Positions 44,056 to 54,690 of a stretch of 64,000 bases of DNA are shown here, in pieces. A program made the translations under genes and the position numbers. Under the pieces are notes generated by a model. That model made no database searches. It was given only the letters and a program-made list of their open reading frames with translations, and was not told the origin of the DNA. Position 1 is the stretch's first letter; each line of letters begins with the position of its first letter. Source of the DNA: an uncultured Lachnospiraceae bacterium (GTDB lineage Bacteria > Bacillota > Clostridia > Lachnospirales > Lachnospiraceae); the NCBI GenBank assembly GCA_947588995.1, contig CANPZI010000008.1, positions 44,990 through 108,989 on the forward strand. The letters are read 5' to 3'.

Positions 44056-46182
44056 ATGAAATATGATGCGGGAATACGCACAAAACTGGCGCTGATCTTG
44101 TTTGGGCTGCTGTTTCTGCTCTGCGTGTGGCTCGGAAGAAGAGAGAGAAGACAGGAGATGCCGGAGGGAGAGAAGATCACCTGCGGCGACGTGAGGGTCC
44201 TGATGGATGCGATAGAGGCGCCTGTGCCGGAGAGCGTGCGGCAGGCGGGGGAGGATACATATCTCACATGCGGGCAGTATGCCGAGCTGTGCGGACTGAT
44301 AGGAGACGGCGATGGGCAGCTTGCGGATTACGGGCGGCGTTTTGATCAGGATTCTCCGATGCCAAAAGACGACTGGTACAAGGCGTATCGGATTATGCTC
44401 GCCTATCTGGATAGCGAGTCTTCCGTTTGGGAGACGGAGATTTTCCTATTGGGCGCTGATGAGGAGAGCGGAGAGTTCCATACGGAGAACGGCACGTTTG
44501 CGGCGGCTGACGGCTGCCGCACGGCCGAGATTGCGTCTCTTGCGCTGCGCAGCCTGCGTGTCTGTGTGCGGGGCGATGAACTGCTGACGCTTGTCGGGGA
44601 AGCTGCGGGGACGCATACGCTGCACAACGTGTGGGTGACGGAGGAGACGGAGGGCGAACTGCAGTGTTTCTACCGCGGGGCCGCGTTTACCGCGGCGGCG
44701 GACGAGACGGTGCCGCGTGAGAGCGTGGCCGATCTGACTTTTCGGGACGGCCGGGCGGTGGAGGCGAGGGAGAAAACGGAGAAAGTGCACGGCCGGCTTC
44801 TGCGGTGCGGCGACGGGGAGATGGAGATCGAGGACTGCGGCGTCTACCCTGTCGCGGAGGGCATGGAGGTCTATAAGCTCTATGGCGCTTTCGGAACTCT
44901 GGGGCAGGAGGACCTCAGGATCGGCTATGCGGACACCGACTATGTCATTGACGGTGGGAAGATCTGCGCCTGTCTCGTCTCCGGCAGAGAGGATGCGGAC
45001 ATGATCCGCGTGCTTTTGAAAAACACGGAGACCGGAGGAAATTACCATGAATCGGCCGAGTTTGTCACGGACGGCGAGCGCGTGAAGATTGAGGCGGCCG
45101 ATCTGCAGGTCGGGGAGCGAAAGAGCTTTCGCTGCGCAGCACTGACGGACAGAGTCGCCGTGTACGCGGACGGGCTGCAGGGGGAAGAGAGCACCTATCG
45201 GGGCGTGATCGAGTGCTATCGGGATGAGAGCGGTATGACGCTGATCAACGAGCTGCCGCTGGAAGAGTATCTGTACGCGGTGGTGCCCAGCGAGATGCCC
45301 TCCTCCTATCCGGCCGAGGCGCTCAAGGCGCAGGCCGTGTGCGCCAGGACCTATGCCTGCCGGTACATCCGGCACGCGGGGCTTCCGGAGTTTGGCGCGC
45401 ACGTGGACGACACCACAGCCTATCAGGTGTATCACAATATCGGGGAGAGCGCGGCGGCCACCGCGGCGGTCAGGGAGACGGACGGCATGGTTTTGGCGCG
45501 GGAAGGTCAGGCGGCTGAGATCTTCTACTATTCGACATCCTGCGGCACGGGGGATTACACGCCGGAGGAACTGTGCGACGAGGATACGTTCCGCGGTTTC
45601 ATTACATCCGCCTGGGACAGCGACCCGGAACGGGAAGAACCATGGTATCGGTGGACCTACACGGCAGACGCGGTCGACAGGGACGAAATGACGGCCCGCG
45701 TCAGACAGCGGTACGCCGCAGACCCGGTCTCCGTTCTGACTGAGGCGGAGGGCGGCTACTATGTGTCGGAACCTGTTGAAACATTGGGAAAGCTGCGCGA
45801 TATCCGTGTCACCAAGAGAGGGCCGGGCGGCGTTGCGGAAGAACTGGTGATCGAGACGACAACGGGGACATACAAGATAGTCGGAGAGTACAATATCCGT
45901 TATGTGCTGTGCGACGGGGAGAGCGAAGTCATACGGCAGGACGGCAGCGGTGTGACACCGGAGGCGCTTGTGCCAAGCGGATTTTTTGTGATCGATACTG
46001 GTCAAAGGGGCGAGAGTATGGTAGGATATACGTTGACCGGCGGCGGTTACGGCCACGGCAGAGGGATGTCCCAGAACGGAGCGAAAGCGCTCGGCGGACA
46101 GGGCATGTCATGGAAAGAGATACTGCGCGTTTTTTTTGCGGACTGTACGGCAGTAAACGGGGCGTCGCTTGAAGATACATAG
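44056..46182 (+). CDS. SpoIID/LytB-domain cell wall protein
   Basis: A 708-residue membrane-anchored protein. One N-terminal helix (LALILFGLLFLLCVWL) is followed by about 330 residues without a clear domain, then a SpoIID/LytB domain: LINELPLEEYLYAVVPSEMP with the catalytic-region Glu, QAVCARTYACRYI, and the C-terminal GGGYGHGRGMSQNGAKAL. SpoIID is a lytic transglycosylase acting on denuded glycan in sporulation; LytB-type relatives act elsewhere. ATG 44056 with GAGG is chosen over ATG 44044. Confidence 0.87.
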   Translation: MKYDAGIRTKLALILFGLLFLLCVWLGRRERRQEMPEGEKITCGDVRVLMDAIEAPVPESVRQAGEDTYLTCGQYAELCGLIGDGDGQLADYGRRFDQDSPMPKDDWYKAYRIMLAYLDSESSVWETEIFLLGADEESGEFHTENGTFAAADGCRTAEIASLALRSLRVCVRGDELLTLVGEAAGTHTLHNVWVTEETEGELQCFYRGAAFTAAADETVPRESVADLTFRDGRAVEAREKTEKVHGRLLRCGDGEMEIEDCGVYPVAEGMEVYKLYGAFGTLGQEDLRIGYADTDYVIDGGKICACLVSGREDADMIRVLLKNTETGGNYHESAEFVTDGERVKIEAADLQVGERKSFRCAALTDRVAVYADGLQGEESTYRGVIECYRDESGMTLINELPLEEYLYAVVPSEMPSSYPAEALKAQAVCARTYACRYIRHAGLPEFGAHVDDTTAYQVYHNIGESAAATAAVRETDGMVLAREGQAAEIFYYSTSCGTGDYTPEELCDEDTFRGFITSAWDSDPEREEPWYRWTYTADAVDRDEMTARVRQRYAADPVSVLTEAEGGYYVSEPVETLGKLRDIRVTKRGPGGVAEELVIETTTGTYKIVGEYNIRYVLCDGESEVIRQDGSGVTPEALVPSGFFVIDTGQRGESMVGYTLTGGGYGHGRGMSQNGAKALGGQGMSWKEILRVFFADCTAVNGASLEDT

Positions 46183-46205
46183 ATTGGCGGATATCGGGTG
46201 GACTT

Positions 46206-47063
46206 ATGAAAATGCTCTACAGACTTTTTTATATCTATCGGGATTTCAGCTGGCAGATGACGAAGAAGAACATCTCGGCCTTTGCGGCGAGCACGGCTTT
46301 CTTCCTCTTTCTCTCCATGATTCCCCTGCTGATGGCGCTGTGCGCGATCCTGCCGCACACGGCGCTGACCGAGGCGAACCTGATCAGCGCGATCACCAGG
46401 TTTACCCCGGACGCGATGAACGGGCTGGTGGTCAGCGTGGTGTCGGACGTGTACGCGCGCTCGGCGGGAACGATCACGATCTTTGCGATTGTCACGGTGT
46501 GGTCGGCCTCCAAAGCGATGGTGGCGCTGATCTACGGGCTGAACGAGGTGAACGATTTTGAGGAGCGGCGGAATTATTTCGTCATCCGTTTTATCGCCTG
46601 CATCTACACGGTGATCATGCTGGCGGCGATGATTCTCGCGCTGTTTGTCATGGTGTTCGGCAATGTCATCGTGGATCTGGTGCTGGCGGATCTGCCGCCG
46701 TTACATATTCTGATGCAGTTTGTCATGCACTTCCGTTTCCTGCTGTCCTGGGTCGTGCTGACGCTCATCTTTGCGATGATCTATGCCTACATTCCCAGCG
46801 GAAAGCTGCGCTTTAAGAAGCAGCTGCCCGGCGCGGCTTTCGCGGCGGTTCTGTGGGGCGCGGCTTCCTATATTTTCTCCGTCTATGTGGACAATTACAA
46901 CGGCTTCGGCGCATACGGCGGCCTGACCACGGTGGTGATCCTGATGTTCTGGTTCTATCTGCTGATGTATATTCTGCTGATCGGCGCGCACATCAACCGC
47001 TATTTCGGGCCGGTGTACAAATTTCTGTTCGGGTGGCTTGACAAGTCGCGCAAAAGCCACTAA
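46206..47063 (+). CDS. YihY/BrkB family inner membrane protein
   Basis: A 285-residue integral membrane protein with about six hydrophobic segments. Motifs typical of the family are ISAFAASTAFFLFLSMIPLL at the N-terminus, VWSASKAMVALIYGLN, and the late AYGGLTTVVILMFWFYLLMY with the conserved Gly-rich start of a helix. The family is unrelated to RNase BN despite the old name; its function is unclear, possibly export or lipid related. Confidence 0.9.
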   Translation: MKMLYRLFYIYRDFSWQMTKKNISAFAASTAFFLFLSMIPLLMALCAILPHTALTEANLISAITRFTPDAMNGLVVSVVSDVYARSAGTITIFAIVTVWSASKAMVALIYGLNEVNDFEERRNYFVIRFIACIYTVIMLAAMILALFVMVFGNVIVDLVLADLPPLHILMQFVMHFRFLLSWVVLTLIFAMIYAYIPSGKLRFKKQLPGAAFAAVLWGAASYIFSVYVDNYNGFGAYGGLTTVVILMFWFYLLMYILLIGAHINRYFGPVYKFLFGWLDKSRKSH

Positions 47064-47084
47064 AATGGCTATAGATTTGAAATC

Positions 47085-47390
47085 GAAAAAGGCTGTGAAA
47101 GCGTCAGTAGAGCACGTTTTTCCGTCAGAGAGAGGGAACCGTCGGCTGGAAGTCCCCTCAGGTTCAGAACGCGTCTTGAATTTCCCGCCGGAGCCGCTCG
47201 GAGGAAAATTTCAGCCTGTTTTCAGGCAGGGTGAGATAGAGTAGTCCGAGACGTACAGGCACGTTACGCCGCAAGGAGAGTCCGGCCGATGCCGCCTGCC
47301 GTATCTGAGGGCGGCCGCATGACCGGGAAACTGGGTGGTACCGCGGAGCATATTCGTCCCATGTGTCTTTTGGCACATGGGATTTTTTAC
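47085..47390 (+). promoter_or_regulatory. T-box leader controlling pheST
   Basis: tRNA-sensing leader. The T-box sequence GGGTGGTACCGCGG (47333-47346) is followed by a terminator, TCCCATGTG pairing with CACATGGGA then TTTTTT (47357-47388). The base of stem I is AGGCTGTGAAA near 47089 with TTTCAGCCT near 47209, with an AGTAGA bulge after the 5' arm. The TTC at 47210-47212 is a candidate Phe specifier, in keeping with the phenylalanyl-tRNA synthetase genes downstream; the specifier assignment is tentative. Confidence 0.92.
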
Positions 47391-47463
47391 GCGAGTGAAA
47401 TTTGCAGAGCGTGTTTCATCTCGTTACGCAAGCATCACAAAGTATAGGGAAAAGGAGTTAGCC

Positions 47464-48483
47464 ATGAAAGAGAAACTGGAACAGATCAAGGCGGAGGCAC
47501 TTAAACAGATCGAGGCGAGCGACGCGCTGGAAAAACTGAACGAGGTGCGGGTGAACTTCCTCGGCAAGAAAGGCGAGCTGACGGCCGTGCTCAAAAGCAT
47601 GAAAGACGTCGCGCCGGAAGAGCGGCCGAAAGTCGGGCAGATGGTCAACGAGACGAGAGAAGAGATCGAAAAGGTGCTGGAGGCGTCCGTGAAGAAGATG
47701 GAGCGGGCTGTCAGGGAGGCAAAACTGAAGAAAGAGGTCATCGATGTGACACTCCCGGCAAAGAAGAATTACGTCGGACACCGCCATCCCAACACGATCG
47801 CTCTGGAGGAAGTGGAGCGGATCTTCATCGGCATGGGCTACGAGGTCGTGGAGGGCCCCGAGGTGGAGCGGGACTATTACAATTTTGAGGCGTTAAACAT
47901 TCCGGCGGATCACCCGGCGAAAGACGAGCAGGACACGTTCTATATCTCGGGAGACATTCTGCTCAGAACACAGACATCCTCCACACAGGTGCATGAGATG
48001 GAGAAAGGCAGGCTGCCGATCCGCATGATTGCGCCCGGCAGGGTGTTCCGCTCCGACGAGGTGGACGCGACGCACTCGCCCTCTTTCCACCAGATCGAGG
48101 GACTGGTCATCGACAAAAACATTACGTTCGCGGATCTGAAAGGGACGCTGGCGCAGTTCGCGAGGGAACTGTTCGGGGAGGACACGAAGGTCAAGTTCAG
48201 GCCGCATCACTTCCCGTTCACGGAACCCAGCGCGGAGATGGATGTGACCTGCTTTAAGTGCGGCGGAGCGGGCTGCCGTTTCTGTAAGGGCGAGGGCTGG
48301 ATCGAGATATTGGGCTGCGGCATGGTGCATCCTCACGTGCTGGAGATGAGCGGCATAGATCCCGAAGCGTACACGGGCTTTGCTTTCGGCGTGGGGCTGG
48401 AGCGCATCGCGCTGTTAAAATATGAGATCGACGACATGAGACTGTTGTATGAGAACGATATCCGTTTCTTAAAACAGTTCTGA
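47464..48483 (+). CDS. pheS: Phenylalanine-tRNA ligase alpha subunit
   Basis: Catalytic subunit of the alpha2beta2 enzyme charging tRNA-Phe. It has 339 residues. An N-terminal coiled coil is followed by the class II core: motif 2 [20 protein letters not shown] and motif 3 [32 protein letters not shown] and [11 protein letters not shown] are typical. AAGGAG precedes ATG 47464. Confidence 0.97.
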   Translation: MKEKLEQIKAEALKQIEASDALEKLNEVRVNFLGKKGELTAVLKSMKDVAPEERPKVGQMVNETREEIEKVLEASVKKMERAVREAKLKKEVIDVTLPAKKNYVGHRHPNTIALEEVERIFIGMGYEVVEGPEVERDYYNFEALNIPADHPAKDEQDTFYISGDILLRTQTSSTQVHEMEKGRLPIRMIAPGRVFRSDEVDATHSPSFHQIEGLVIDKNITFADLKGTLAQFARELFGEDTKVKFRPHHFPFTEPSAEMDVTCFKCGGAGCRFCKGEGWIEILGCGMVHPHVLEMSGIDPEAYTGFAFGVGLERIALLKYEIDDMRLLYENDIRFLKQF

Positions 48484-48502
48484 TCGGGGAAAGGAGAGAG
48501 TT

Positions 48503-50923
48503 ATGAATACAGCATTATCATGGATCAAAGCATACGTGCCGGAGCTTAACTGCACGGATCAGGAATACATGGACGCGATGACGCTGTCCGGCACCAAGGT
48601 GGAGGGTTTTCACAGACTGGACAAAAATCTGGAGAAGATCGTGGTCGGGCAGATCGAGAAGATTGAGAAGCACCCGGACGCGGATAAGCTGATCGTCTGT
48701 CAGGTCAATATCGGTTCCGGGGTCATTCAGATCGTGACCGGCGCGCCCAACGTAAAAGAGGGGGACAAAGTCCCCGTCGTCTTAGACGGCGGCAGAGTCG
48801 CGGGCGGCCATGACGGCGGGCCGCTGCCCGAGGAGGGTATCCCGATCAGGGCGGGCAGGCTGCGCGGCGTAGAGTCAAACGGTATGATGTGTTCCATCGA
48901 GGAACTGGGCTCGGACCGGAATATGTACCCGGACGCGCCGGAGATGGGCATCTATGTGTTCCGGGAGGACGTGGAGGTCGGCAGCGACGCCGTCGAGGCG
49001 CTGGGGATGCGCGACACGGTGTTTGAGTACGAGGTGACGTCCAACCGTGTGGACTGCTACAGTGTCATCGGGATCGCCAGGGAGGCGGCGGCGACTTTCC
49101 GCAAACCTTTCTGCCCGCCGAAAGTGGAAGTGAAAGAGAACGGGGAAAAAGTGGAGGACTATATCTCCGTAGAGGTGCAGGACAAAGAGCTCTGTCCCCG
49201 CTACTGTGCGAGAGTCTGCACCAATATCAAGATCGGGCCCTCCCCGAAATGGATGCAGAGGCGTCTGGCCGCCAGCGGCATCCGTCCCATCAACAATCTG
49301 GTGGACATCACCAACTATGTGATGGAAGAGTACGGCCAGCCGATGCATGCTTTCGATCTCGACACCATTGCCGGGCACAAGATTATCGTGCGGCGCGCCA
49401 AGGACGGCGATGTGTTCCGCACGCTGGACGGGCAGGACAGGAAGCTGGACGCCGATGTGCTGATGATCTGTGACGCGGAGAAAGAAGTCGGCATCGCGGG
49501 CATCATGGGCGGCGAGAATTCGATGATCACCGACGATGTGAAGACGGTGCTCTTCGAGGCGGCGACTTTCAACGGCGCGAACATCCGCAAGTCCGCCAAG
49601 AGGATCGGACTCAGGACGGACGCCTCAGGCAAGTTTGAGAAAGGGCTTGATCCGCACAACGCGGAGGCGGCGGTCAACCGGGCCTGCCAGCTGATCGAGG
49701 AACTTGGCTGCGGCGAGGTGGTCGGCGGCATGGCGGACGTGCACGGTGATCTGAAAGAGCCGGTTGTGCTGCCTTTCGAGCCGGACAGCTACAATAAGCT
49801 GCTCGGCACGGAAGTATCAAAAGAAGAAATGCTGGATATCTTTAAGATGATAGAGGTAGAGTATGATCCGGCAAAGAATACGCTGACCGTCCCCACGTTC
49901 CGGCAGGATATCCTGCGCCGGTGCGATATCGCGGAAGAGGTGGCGCGTTTCTACGGTTATGACAAGATTCCGACTACGCTGCCGAGCGGTGAGGCGACCG
50001 CGGGCAAGCTGCCCTTTAAGCTGCGGATTGAGCAGAAAGCCAGAGACATCGCGGAGTACTGCGGCTTTTCCCAGGGGATGTGCTACTCGTTCGAGAGCCC
50101 GAAAGTCTTTGACAAGCTGCTGCTTGACGCGGACGATCCGGCGCGTCAGGCGATCACGATCGCCAATCCGCTGGGCGAGGATTTTTCCGTGATGCGGACG
50201 CTTTCCTTAAACGGTATGCTGACGAGCCTGGCCACCAACTACAACAGAAGAAACAAAGAGGTGCGCCTCTATGAACTGGGCAACATCTACATCCCGAAAG
50301 CGCTGCCGCTTAAAGAACTGCCGGACGAGAGGATGCAGTTTACCCTCGGCATGTACGGGGACTGCGATTTCTTCACGATGAAAGGCGTCGTGGAGGAGTT
50401 CTTCGACAGCATCGGCATGAGAAAGAGGATCACCTATGATCCGAAAGCCGGCAGAAAGTATCTGCACCCCGGCAGACAGGCGGACATCGTCTATGAGGGG
50501 ACGCTTCTGGGTTATCTGGGAGAAGTGCATCCTGAGGTGTGCGACAATTATGATCTGAAGACGAGAGCCTATGTGGCCGTTCTGGATATGCCGTCGGTGG
50601 TTCCCTTTGCGACGTTCGACCGCAAGTACGAGGGAATTGCCAGATATCCCGCGGTGAGCAGGGACATCAGCATGGTTGTGCCGAAAGATATCATGGTCGG
50701 GCAGATCGAGGCTGTCCTCGAGCAGCGCGGCGGTAAGATCCTGGAGGATTACAGGCTGTTCGATATCTATGAGGGCGATCAGATCAAGGAGGGGTACAAG
50801 TCGGTAGCTTACTCCATCACGTTCCGGGCCAAAGACAGGACGCTGGAGGAGGCAGACGTCTCCGGCGCGATGCGCAAGATCCTGAACGGGCTTGAGGGCA
50901 TGGGGATTGAGCTTAGGAGCTGA
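48503..50923 (+). CDS. pheT: Phenylalanine-tRNA ligase beta subunit
   Basis: An 806-residue full-length beta subunit. It has the tRNA-binding OB domain (VVGQIEKIEKHPDADKLIVC), the B3/B4 editing region (SNRVDCYSVIGIAREAAATF), B5 domain, the catalytic-like core and a C-terminal anticodon-binding domain. GGAGAGAG precedes the ATG. Confidence 0.97.
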   Translation: MNTALSWIKAYVPELNCTDQEYMDAMTLSGTKVEGFHRLDKNLEKIVVGQIEKIEKHPDADKLIVCQVNIGSGVIQIVTGAPNVKEGDKVPVVLDGGRVAGGHDGGPLPEEGIPIRAGRLRGVESNGMMCSIEELGSDRNMYPDAPEMGIYVFREDVEVGSDAVEALGMRDTVFEYEVTSNRVDCYSVIGIAREAAATFRKPFCPPKVEVKENGEKVEDYISVEVQDKELCPRYCARVCTNIKIGPSPKWMQRRLAASGIRPINNLVDITNYVMEEYGQPMHAFDLDTIAGHKIIVRRAKDGDVFRTLDGQDRKLDADVLMICDAEKEVGIAGIMGGENSMITDDVKTVLFEAATFNGANIRKSAKRIGLRTDASGKFEKGLDPHNAEAAVNRACQLIEELGCGEVVGGMADVHGDLKEPVVLPFEPDSYNKLLGTEVSKEEMLDIFKMIEVEYDPAKNTLTVPTFRQDILRRCDIAEEVARFYGYDKIPTTLPSGEATAGKLPFKLRIEQKARDIAEYCGFSQGMCYSFESPKVFDKLLLDADDPARQAITIANPLGEDFSVMRTLSLNGMLTSLATNYNRRNKEVRLYELGNIYIPKALPLKELPDERMQFTLGMYGDCDFFTMKGVVEEFFDSIGMRKRITYDPKAGRKYLHPGRQADIVYEGTLLGYLGEVHPEVCDNYDLKTRAYVAVLDMPSVVPFATFDRKYEGIARYPAVSRDISMVVPKDIMVGQIEAVLEQRGGKILEDYRLFDIYEGDQIKEGYKSVAYSITFRAKDRTLEEADVSGAMRKILNGLEGMGIELRS

Positions 50924-51043
50924 ACTGAGTGCCGACGCTCTAAAAGGGGCTCCTTGAGAATTGCGCTTGCCGCCATGCTGTGTGTCGGATGAAATGAAGA
51001 GTTTATGGCGAAAAATATTGATGCAAAGAAACGGAGAATGATT

Positions 51044-52489
51044 ATGGAACACAAGAACACGTGGGAAACCTACAGCGCGAAGCAGCTGAAGGAAGTGGAC
51101 GCTTTCGCGAGAGAGTATATGGACTTTCTCGACAACGGCAAGACCGAGCGGGAGTGCATCGATCAGATTGTGAACGCCGTTGAGGCTGCCGGTTATCAGG
51201 AACTGGAGCAGGTAATGAAAGACGGGAAGAAACTGAAGACAGGCGATAAGGTATACTCTGTCTGGATGAACAAGTCCGTCGCGATGTTTCAGATCGGCAA
51301 AAGAAAAATGACGGAAGGACTCAATATTCTGGGTGCGCACATCGACTCGCCGCGTCTTGATATCAAGCAGAATCCGCTCTATGAGGACGGCGGCTTTGCC
51401 TATCTGGACACACACTATTACGGCGGAGTCAAGAAGTACCAGTGGGTGACGCTGCCTCTCGCGATCCACGGGGTCGTGGTGACAAAGGACGGCACAACCG
51501 TGGAGATCAACGTGGGTGACAACGAGGATGATCCGGTTTTCTTCGTGTCGGATCTGCTGATTCATCTCGCGCAGGAGCAGATGGAAAAGAAAGCGGGCAA
51601 AGTGATCGAAGGCGAGGCGCTGGACATCATCGTGGGCAACAAGCCTCTTGTGATCGACGGGAAAAAGACAGGGAAAAAGCAGGAGAAAGAAGACGCGGCC
51701 CAGGACGACAAGGGCGCCGCGAAAGACGCTGTGAAAAAGGGAATTCTCGACATCCTGAAACATACTTACGGTATAGAGGAAGAGGATTTTATCTCCGCGG
51801 AGCTGGAGGTGGTCCCGGCCGGAAAAGCGCGGGAGGCAGGCTTTGACAGAAGCATGATCTTAAGCTACGGACAGGACGACAGAGTGTGCGCGTTCTCCTC
51901 GTTAAAGGCGATGCTGGAGATCGGGCCGGTGGAGCGCACCGCCTGCTGTATCCTGGTTGACAAGGAGGAGATCGGCAGCGTGGGCGCGACGGGAATGCAG
52001 TCGAAATTCTTCGAGAACGCTGTGGCGGAGGTGATGAACCTGACGGGAGAGTACAGCGAACTGAATGTGCGCCGCTGCCTGGCGCACTCCTGTATGCTTT
52101 CTTCCGATGTGAGCAGCGCGTTTGACCCCACCTATGCCGCCAGCTTCGACAAGAAGAACGTGGCTTATCTCGGCTGCGGCATGGTGTTCAACAAGTTCAC
52201 CGGGTCGAGAGGCAAGTCCGGTTCCAACGACGCCAACGCGGAGTATCTCGGACACATCAGGGCGATTTTTGAGAAAGAAAAAGTGAACTTCCAGACCGCA
52301 GAGCTGGGAAAAGTAGATCTGGGCGGCGGCGGTACGATTGCCTACATTCTCGCCCTCTACGGCATGAATGTGATTGACAGCGGCGTGGCTGTCCTCAACA
52401 TGCACGCGCCCTGGGAAGCCGTGAGCAAGGCGGACGTCTACGAGACGAAGCGCGGCTATGTGGCGTTCTTAAAACACGCGGATCTCTAG
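51044..52489 (+). CDS. M18 family aminopeptidase
   Basis: Zinc aminopeptidase of 481 residues. Metal and catalytic motifs include [34 protein letters not shown] and [14 protein letters not shown] Lys/Glu/Asp-rich insert of about 25 residues (after [15 protein letters not shown]) lies before the dimerisation region. ATG 51044 with GGAG is preferred to ATG 51005. Confidence 0.93.
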   Translation: MEHKNTWETYSAKQLKEVDAFAREYMDFLDNGKTERECIDQIVNAVEAAGYQELEQVMKDGKKLKTGDKVYSVWMNKSVAMFQIGKRKMTEGLNILGAHIDSPRLDIKQNPLYEDGGFAYLDTHYYGGVKKYQWVTLPLAIHGVVVTKDGTTVEINVGDNEDDPVFFVSDLLIHLAQEQMEKKAGKVIEGEALDIIVGNKPLVIDGKKTGKKQEKEDAAQDDKGAAKDAVKKGILDILKHTYGIEEEDFISAELEVVPAGKAREAGFDRSMILSYGQDDRVCAFSSLKAMLEIGPVERTACCILVDKEEIGSVGATGMQSKFFENAVAEVMNLTGEYSELNVRRCLAHSCMLSSDVSSAFDPTYAASFDKKNVAYLGCGMVFNKFTGSRGKSGSNDANAEYLGHIRAIFEKEKVNFQTAELGKVDLGGGGTIAYILALYGMNVIDSGVAVLNMHAPWEAVSKADVYETKRGYVAFLKHADL

Positions 52490-52497
52490 GTGGCACT

Positions 52498-53532
52498 ATG
52501 GAAGAGATCAGAAAATCCGATTTCTATTTTGCACTTCCTGAGGAACTGATCGCGCAGGATCCGCTGGAGGACCGCGCGGCCTCACGCCTCCTCGTGCTTA
52601 GGAAAGAAACCGGACGGATAGAACATCATCATTTCAGGGATGTGATCGACTATTTAAGACCGGGAGACTGCCTGGTCTTAAATAACACCAAAGTGATTCC
52701 CGCCAGGCTTCTGGGCGTGAAAGAGGACACCGGCGCGGCGGTGGAGGTGCTGCTCTTGAAACGCAGGGAGAACGATGTCTGGGAGACATTGGTCAAGCCC
52801 GGGAAAAAACTGCGGCCGGGCGCGAAGATTACTTTCGGCGACGGCTTGTTGAGGGCGGAAGTGCTGGAGATCGTGGAGGAGGGAAACCGTCTTGTGCGCT
52901 TCTTCTATGAGGGGATTTTTGAAGAAGTGCTGGACCGGCTCGGCGAGATGCCTCTGCCGCCTTATATCACCCACCGGCTGCAGGATAAGAACCGCTATCA
53001 GACCGTGTATGCCAGATACGAGGGGTCGGCGGCCGCACCCACGGCGGGACTGCATTTTACGAGAGAACTGCTCGCGCAGATAGAGGCAAAAGGCGTGAAT
53101 ACCGCCTATGTGACGCTGCATGTCGGGCTGGGTACATTCCGGCCGGTCAAGGCGGACAATATTCTGGAACACCATATGCATTCCGAATCCTATCAGGTGA
53201 CGAAAGAGGCGGCTGAGAAGATCAACCGCGCCAAGGCGTCGGGACACCGTGTGATCTGTGTGGGAACCACGAGCTGCCGCACGGTGGAGAGCGCGGCGCG
53301 GGAAGACGGTACTCTGGAGGCGTGCCGCGGCGACACCGATATTTTTATCTATCCGGGCTATCGCTTCAGGGTGCTGGACGGTCTGATCACAAATTTCCAT
53401 CTGCCGGAATCCACCCTCGTGATGCTCGTCTCTGCGCTTGCGGGGCGAAAGCAGGTGCTGGCCGCATACGAAGAGGCCATACGGGAACGGTATCGTTTTT
53501 TCAGTTTCGGGGACGCGATGCTCATCGTATAA
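52498..53532 (+). CDS. queA: tRNA preQ1(34) S-adenosylmethionine ribosyltransferase-isomerase (QueA)
   Basis: Builds epoxyqueuosine from preQ1-modified tRNA and SAM. It has 344 residues. [20 protein letters not shown] at the N-terminus, [29 protein letters not shown] and [17 protein letters not shown] are hallmark motifs. AGGTGG lies 4 bases before the ATG. Starts 8 bases after the peptidase stop, so probably co-transcribed. No other queuosine genes are in the window. Confidence 0.96.
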   Translation: MEEIRKSDFYFALPEELIAQDPLEDRAASRLLVLRKETGRIEHHHFRDVIDYLRPGDCLVLNNTKVIPARLLGVKEDTGAAVEVLLLKRRENDVWETLVKPGKKLRPGAKITFGDGLLRAEVLEIVEEGNRLVRFFYEGIFEEVLDRLGEMPLPPYITHRLQDKNRYQTVYARYEGSAAAPTAGLHFTRELLAQIEAKGVNTAYVTLHVGLGTFRPVKADNILEHHMHSESYQVTKEAAEKINRAKASGHRVICVGTTSCRTVESAAREDGTLEACRGDTDIFIYPGYRFRVLDGLITNFHLPESTLVMLVSALAGRKQVLAAYEEAIRERYRFFSFGDAMLIV

Positions 53533-53737
53533 CATCGGCATCATACATAGGCAGGCAATTTGCGGCGCGCTTAAGAGGCGCTTCGGGGAGCCGGAGAATT
53601 TTAGGTTGCTAAGCCGCCGCGGATTGGTTACAATGGTAAAAGAGGGTAAGGCAAAAGCCGCGCAAGGCGTCGGGTAAGAACAGGAAGCCGGGTCTGTCTT
53701 TGCGGCATCTATAGAAAGATAAAGGGGAAATAAAAGT

Positions 53738-54079
53738 ATGGAGGAAAGACGAAGGAACAGACGGATTGAACTGGCATCTACGCTTGTGATCAAGAGGATG
53801 GATCAGGCCGGAGAGCCCAGACAGGTCGATATCGAGGTGACGGATGTCTCCAAGACAGGGGTCGGATTTTCCTGCCCGGTGAAGCTGGAGATCGGCGCGG
53901 TCTATGAGTCCTATCTGACGATCTGGACGCAGGAGATCCTGCATACATTTCTGGAGGTTATCCGTGTGGTGGAAAAGGAAGACGGCACTTACGACTGCGG
54001 TTCGATTTTTATCGGCATGTCCGAGCAGGACGCCAGCAGGATTGCAACCTACGATACGATAGACAATATGAGCGAGTAG
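53738..54079 (+). CDS. PilZ domain protein (c-di-GMP receptor)
   Basis: A 113-residue single-domain PilZ protein. The ligand motifs are RRRNRRIEL at the N-terminus and DVSKTGVGFSC. It should bind c-di-GMP and link to the GGDEF and HD-GYP proteins of the window. An AAGGGGA site precedes the ATG. A promoter-like TTGCTA and TACAAT pair lies about 110 bases upstream. Confidence 0.88.
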   Translation: MEERRRNRRIELASTLVIKRMDQAGEPRQVDIEVTDVSKTGVGFSCPVKLEIGAVYESYLTIWTQEILHTFLEVIRVVEKEDGTYDCGSIFIGMSEQDASRIATYDTIDNMSE

Positions 54080-54094
54080 GGAAAGCGTATTGGT

Positions 54095-54592
54095 ATGAGA
54101 CATGGAAAATATGCAAAGCTGTGGCTGGAGATCGTCGTGATTGCGGCGTCGGTGCTGGCGCTTATGCTGCTTTTGTATTTTGTGGTGATTGTTTCTTTTC
54201 AGAATGGCGCGCAGTCCACGAATGTGACGATGCGTCTGGCCAATCGGATTGCCGCCGCGGTCTTTGAGGAGCCCACGCAGGAGAAAGTCGAGGCGGTGAG
54301 TCTGATGTTACGCTACGGCGCGCATCTGGTTTTGTTTTTTGTGGTAGGTCTTGTCATGGCTTTTGTCAGCATGGTGATCTGCAGGAAGTATTTCCGCATC
54401 GTCGGGATTCTGTTGTCAGGCGGTGTCTGCTATCTGCTCGCGTACTATACGGAATATTTTAAGCAGTTTATCGAGGGAAGACATTTTCAGATGACGGATG
54501 TGGCGCTCAACTGGTACGGCAGTCTGGCGGGCATCGTCTGTATGGTCGGGTCCTATTTCCTGAACCGCCTTCTGGTCAAGCTCTCATCCTGA
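54095..54592 (+). CDS. VanZ-like family membrane protein
   Basis: A 165-residue protein with four hydrophobic segments. VVIVSFQNGAQSTNVTMRLA and the later YTEYFKQFIEGRHFQMTDVA with LNWYGSLAGI match the VanZ-like pattern (an acidic QxFxxGRxxxxxD motif). The family is named after the teicoplanin-resistance protein, but most members have no known role. Starts 15 bases after the PilZ gene; probable operon. Confidence 0.88.
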   Translation: MRHGKYAKLWLEIVVIAASVLALMLLLYFVVIVSFQNGAQSTNVTMRLANRIAAAVFEEPTQEKVEAVSLMLRYGAHLVLFFVVGLVMAFVSMVICRKYFRIVGILLSGGVCYLLAYYTEYFKQFIEGRHFQMTDVALNWYGSLAGIVCMVGSYFLNRLLVKLSS

Positions 54593-54615
54593 TTCGTTTT
54601 TTGACATGTATGATA

Positions 54616-54662
54616 AGAAAAAATTATGCCGCGCAGCCAATCATCCGGCCGCGCGGCATCTC
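54616..54662 (-). terminator. Terminator after aroA
   Basis: ATGCCGCGC and GCGCGGCAT arms (54626-54659) form a long stem, followed on the minus strand by AATTTTTTC. It may also serve the VanZ gene. Confidence 0.85.
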
Positions 54663-54690
54663 GTTTGCACTTTTTTCGGCATCTCCCGGA

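Noticed and set aside
44446..46056. A 536-codon minus-strand frame opposite the SpoIID-like gene
   Set aside because: Shadow frame; the plus strand carries clear SpoIID motifs.
50207..51763. A 518-codon minus-strand frame across the pheT-aminopeptidase junction
   Set aside because: It spans two well-supported plus-strand genes and shows no domain.
53640..53737. c-di-GMP-I (GEMM) riboswitch before the PilZ gene
   Set aside because: The GGCAAA and GCGCAAGGC segments are reminiscent, but the GAAA tetraloop helix, its receptor and the GACGCAAAGCC core are not present.
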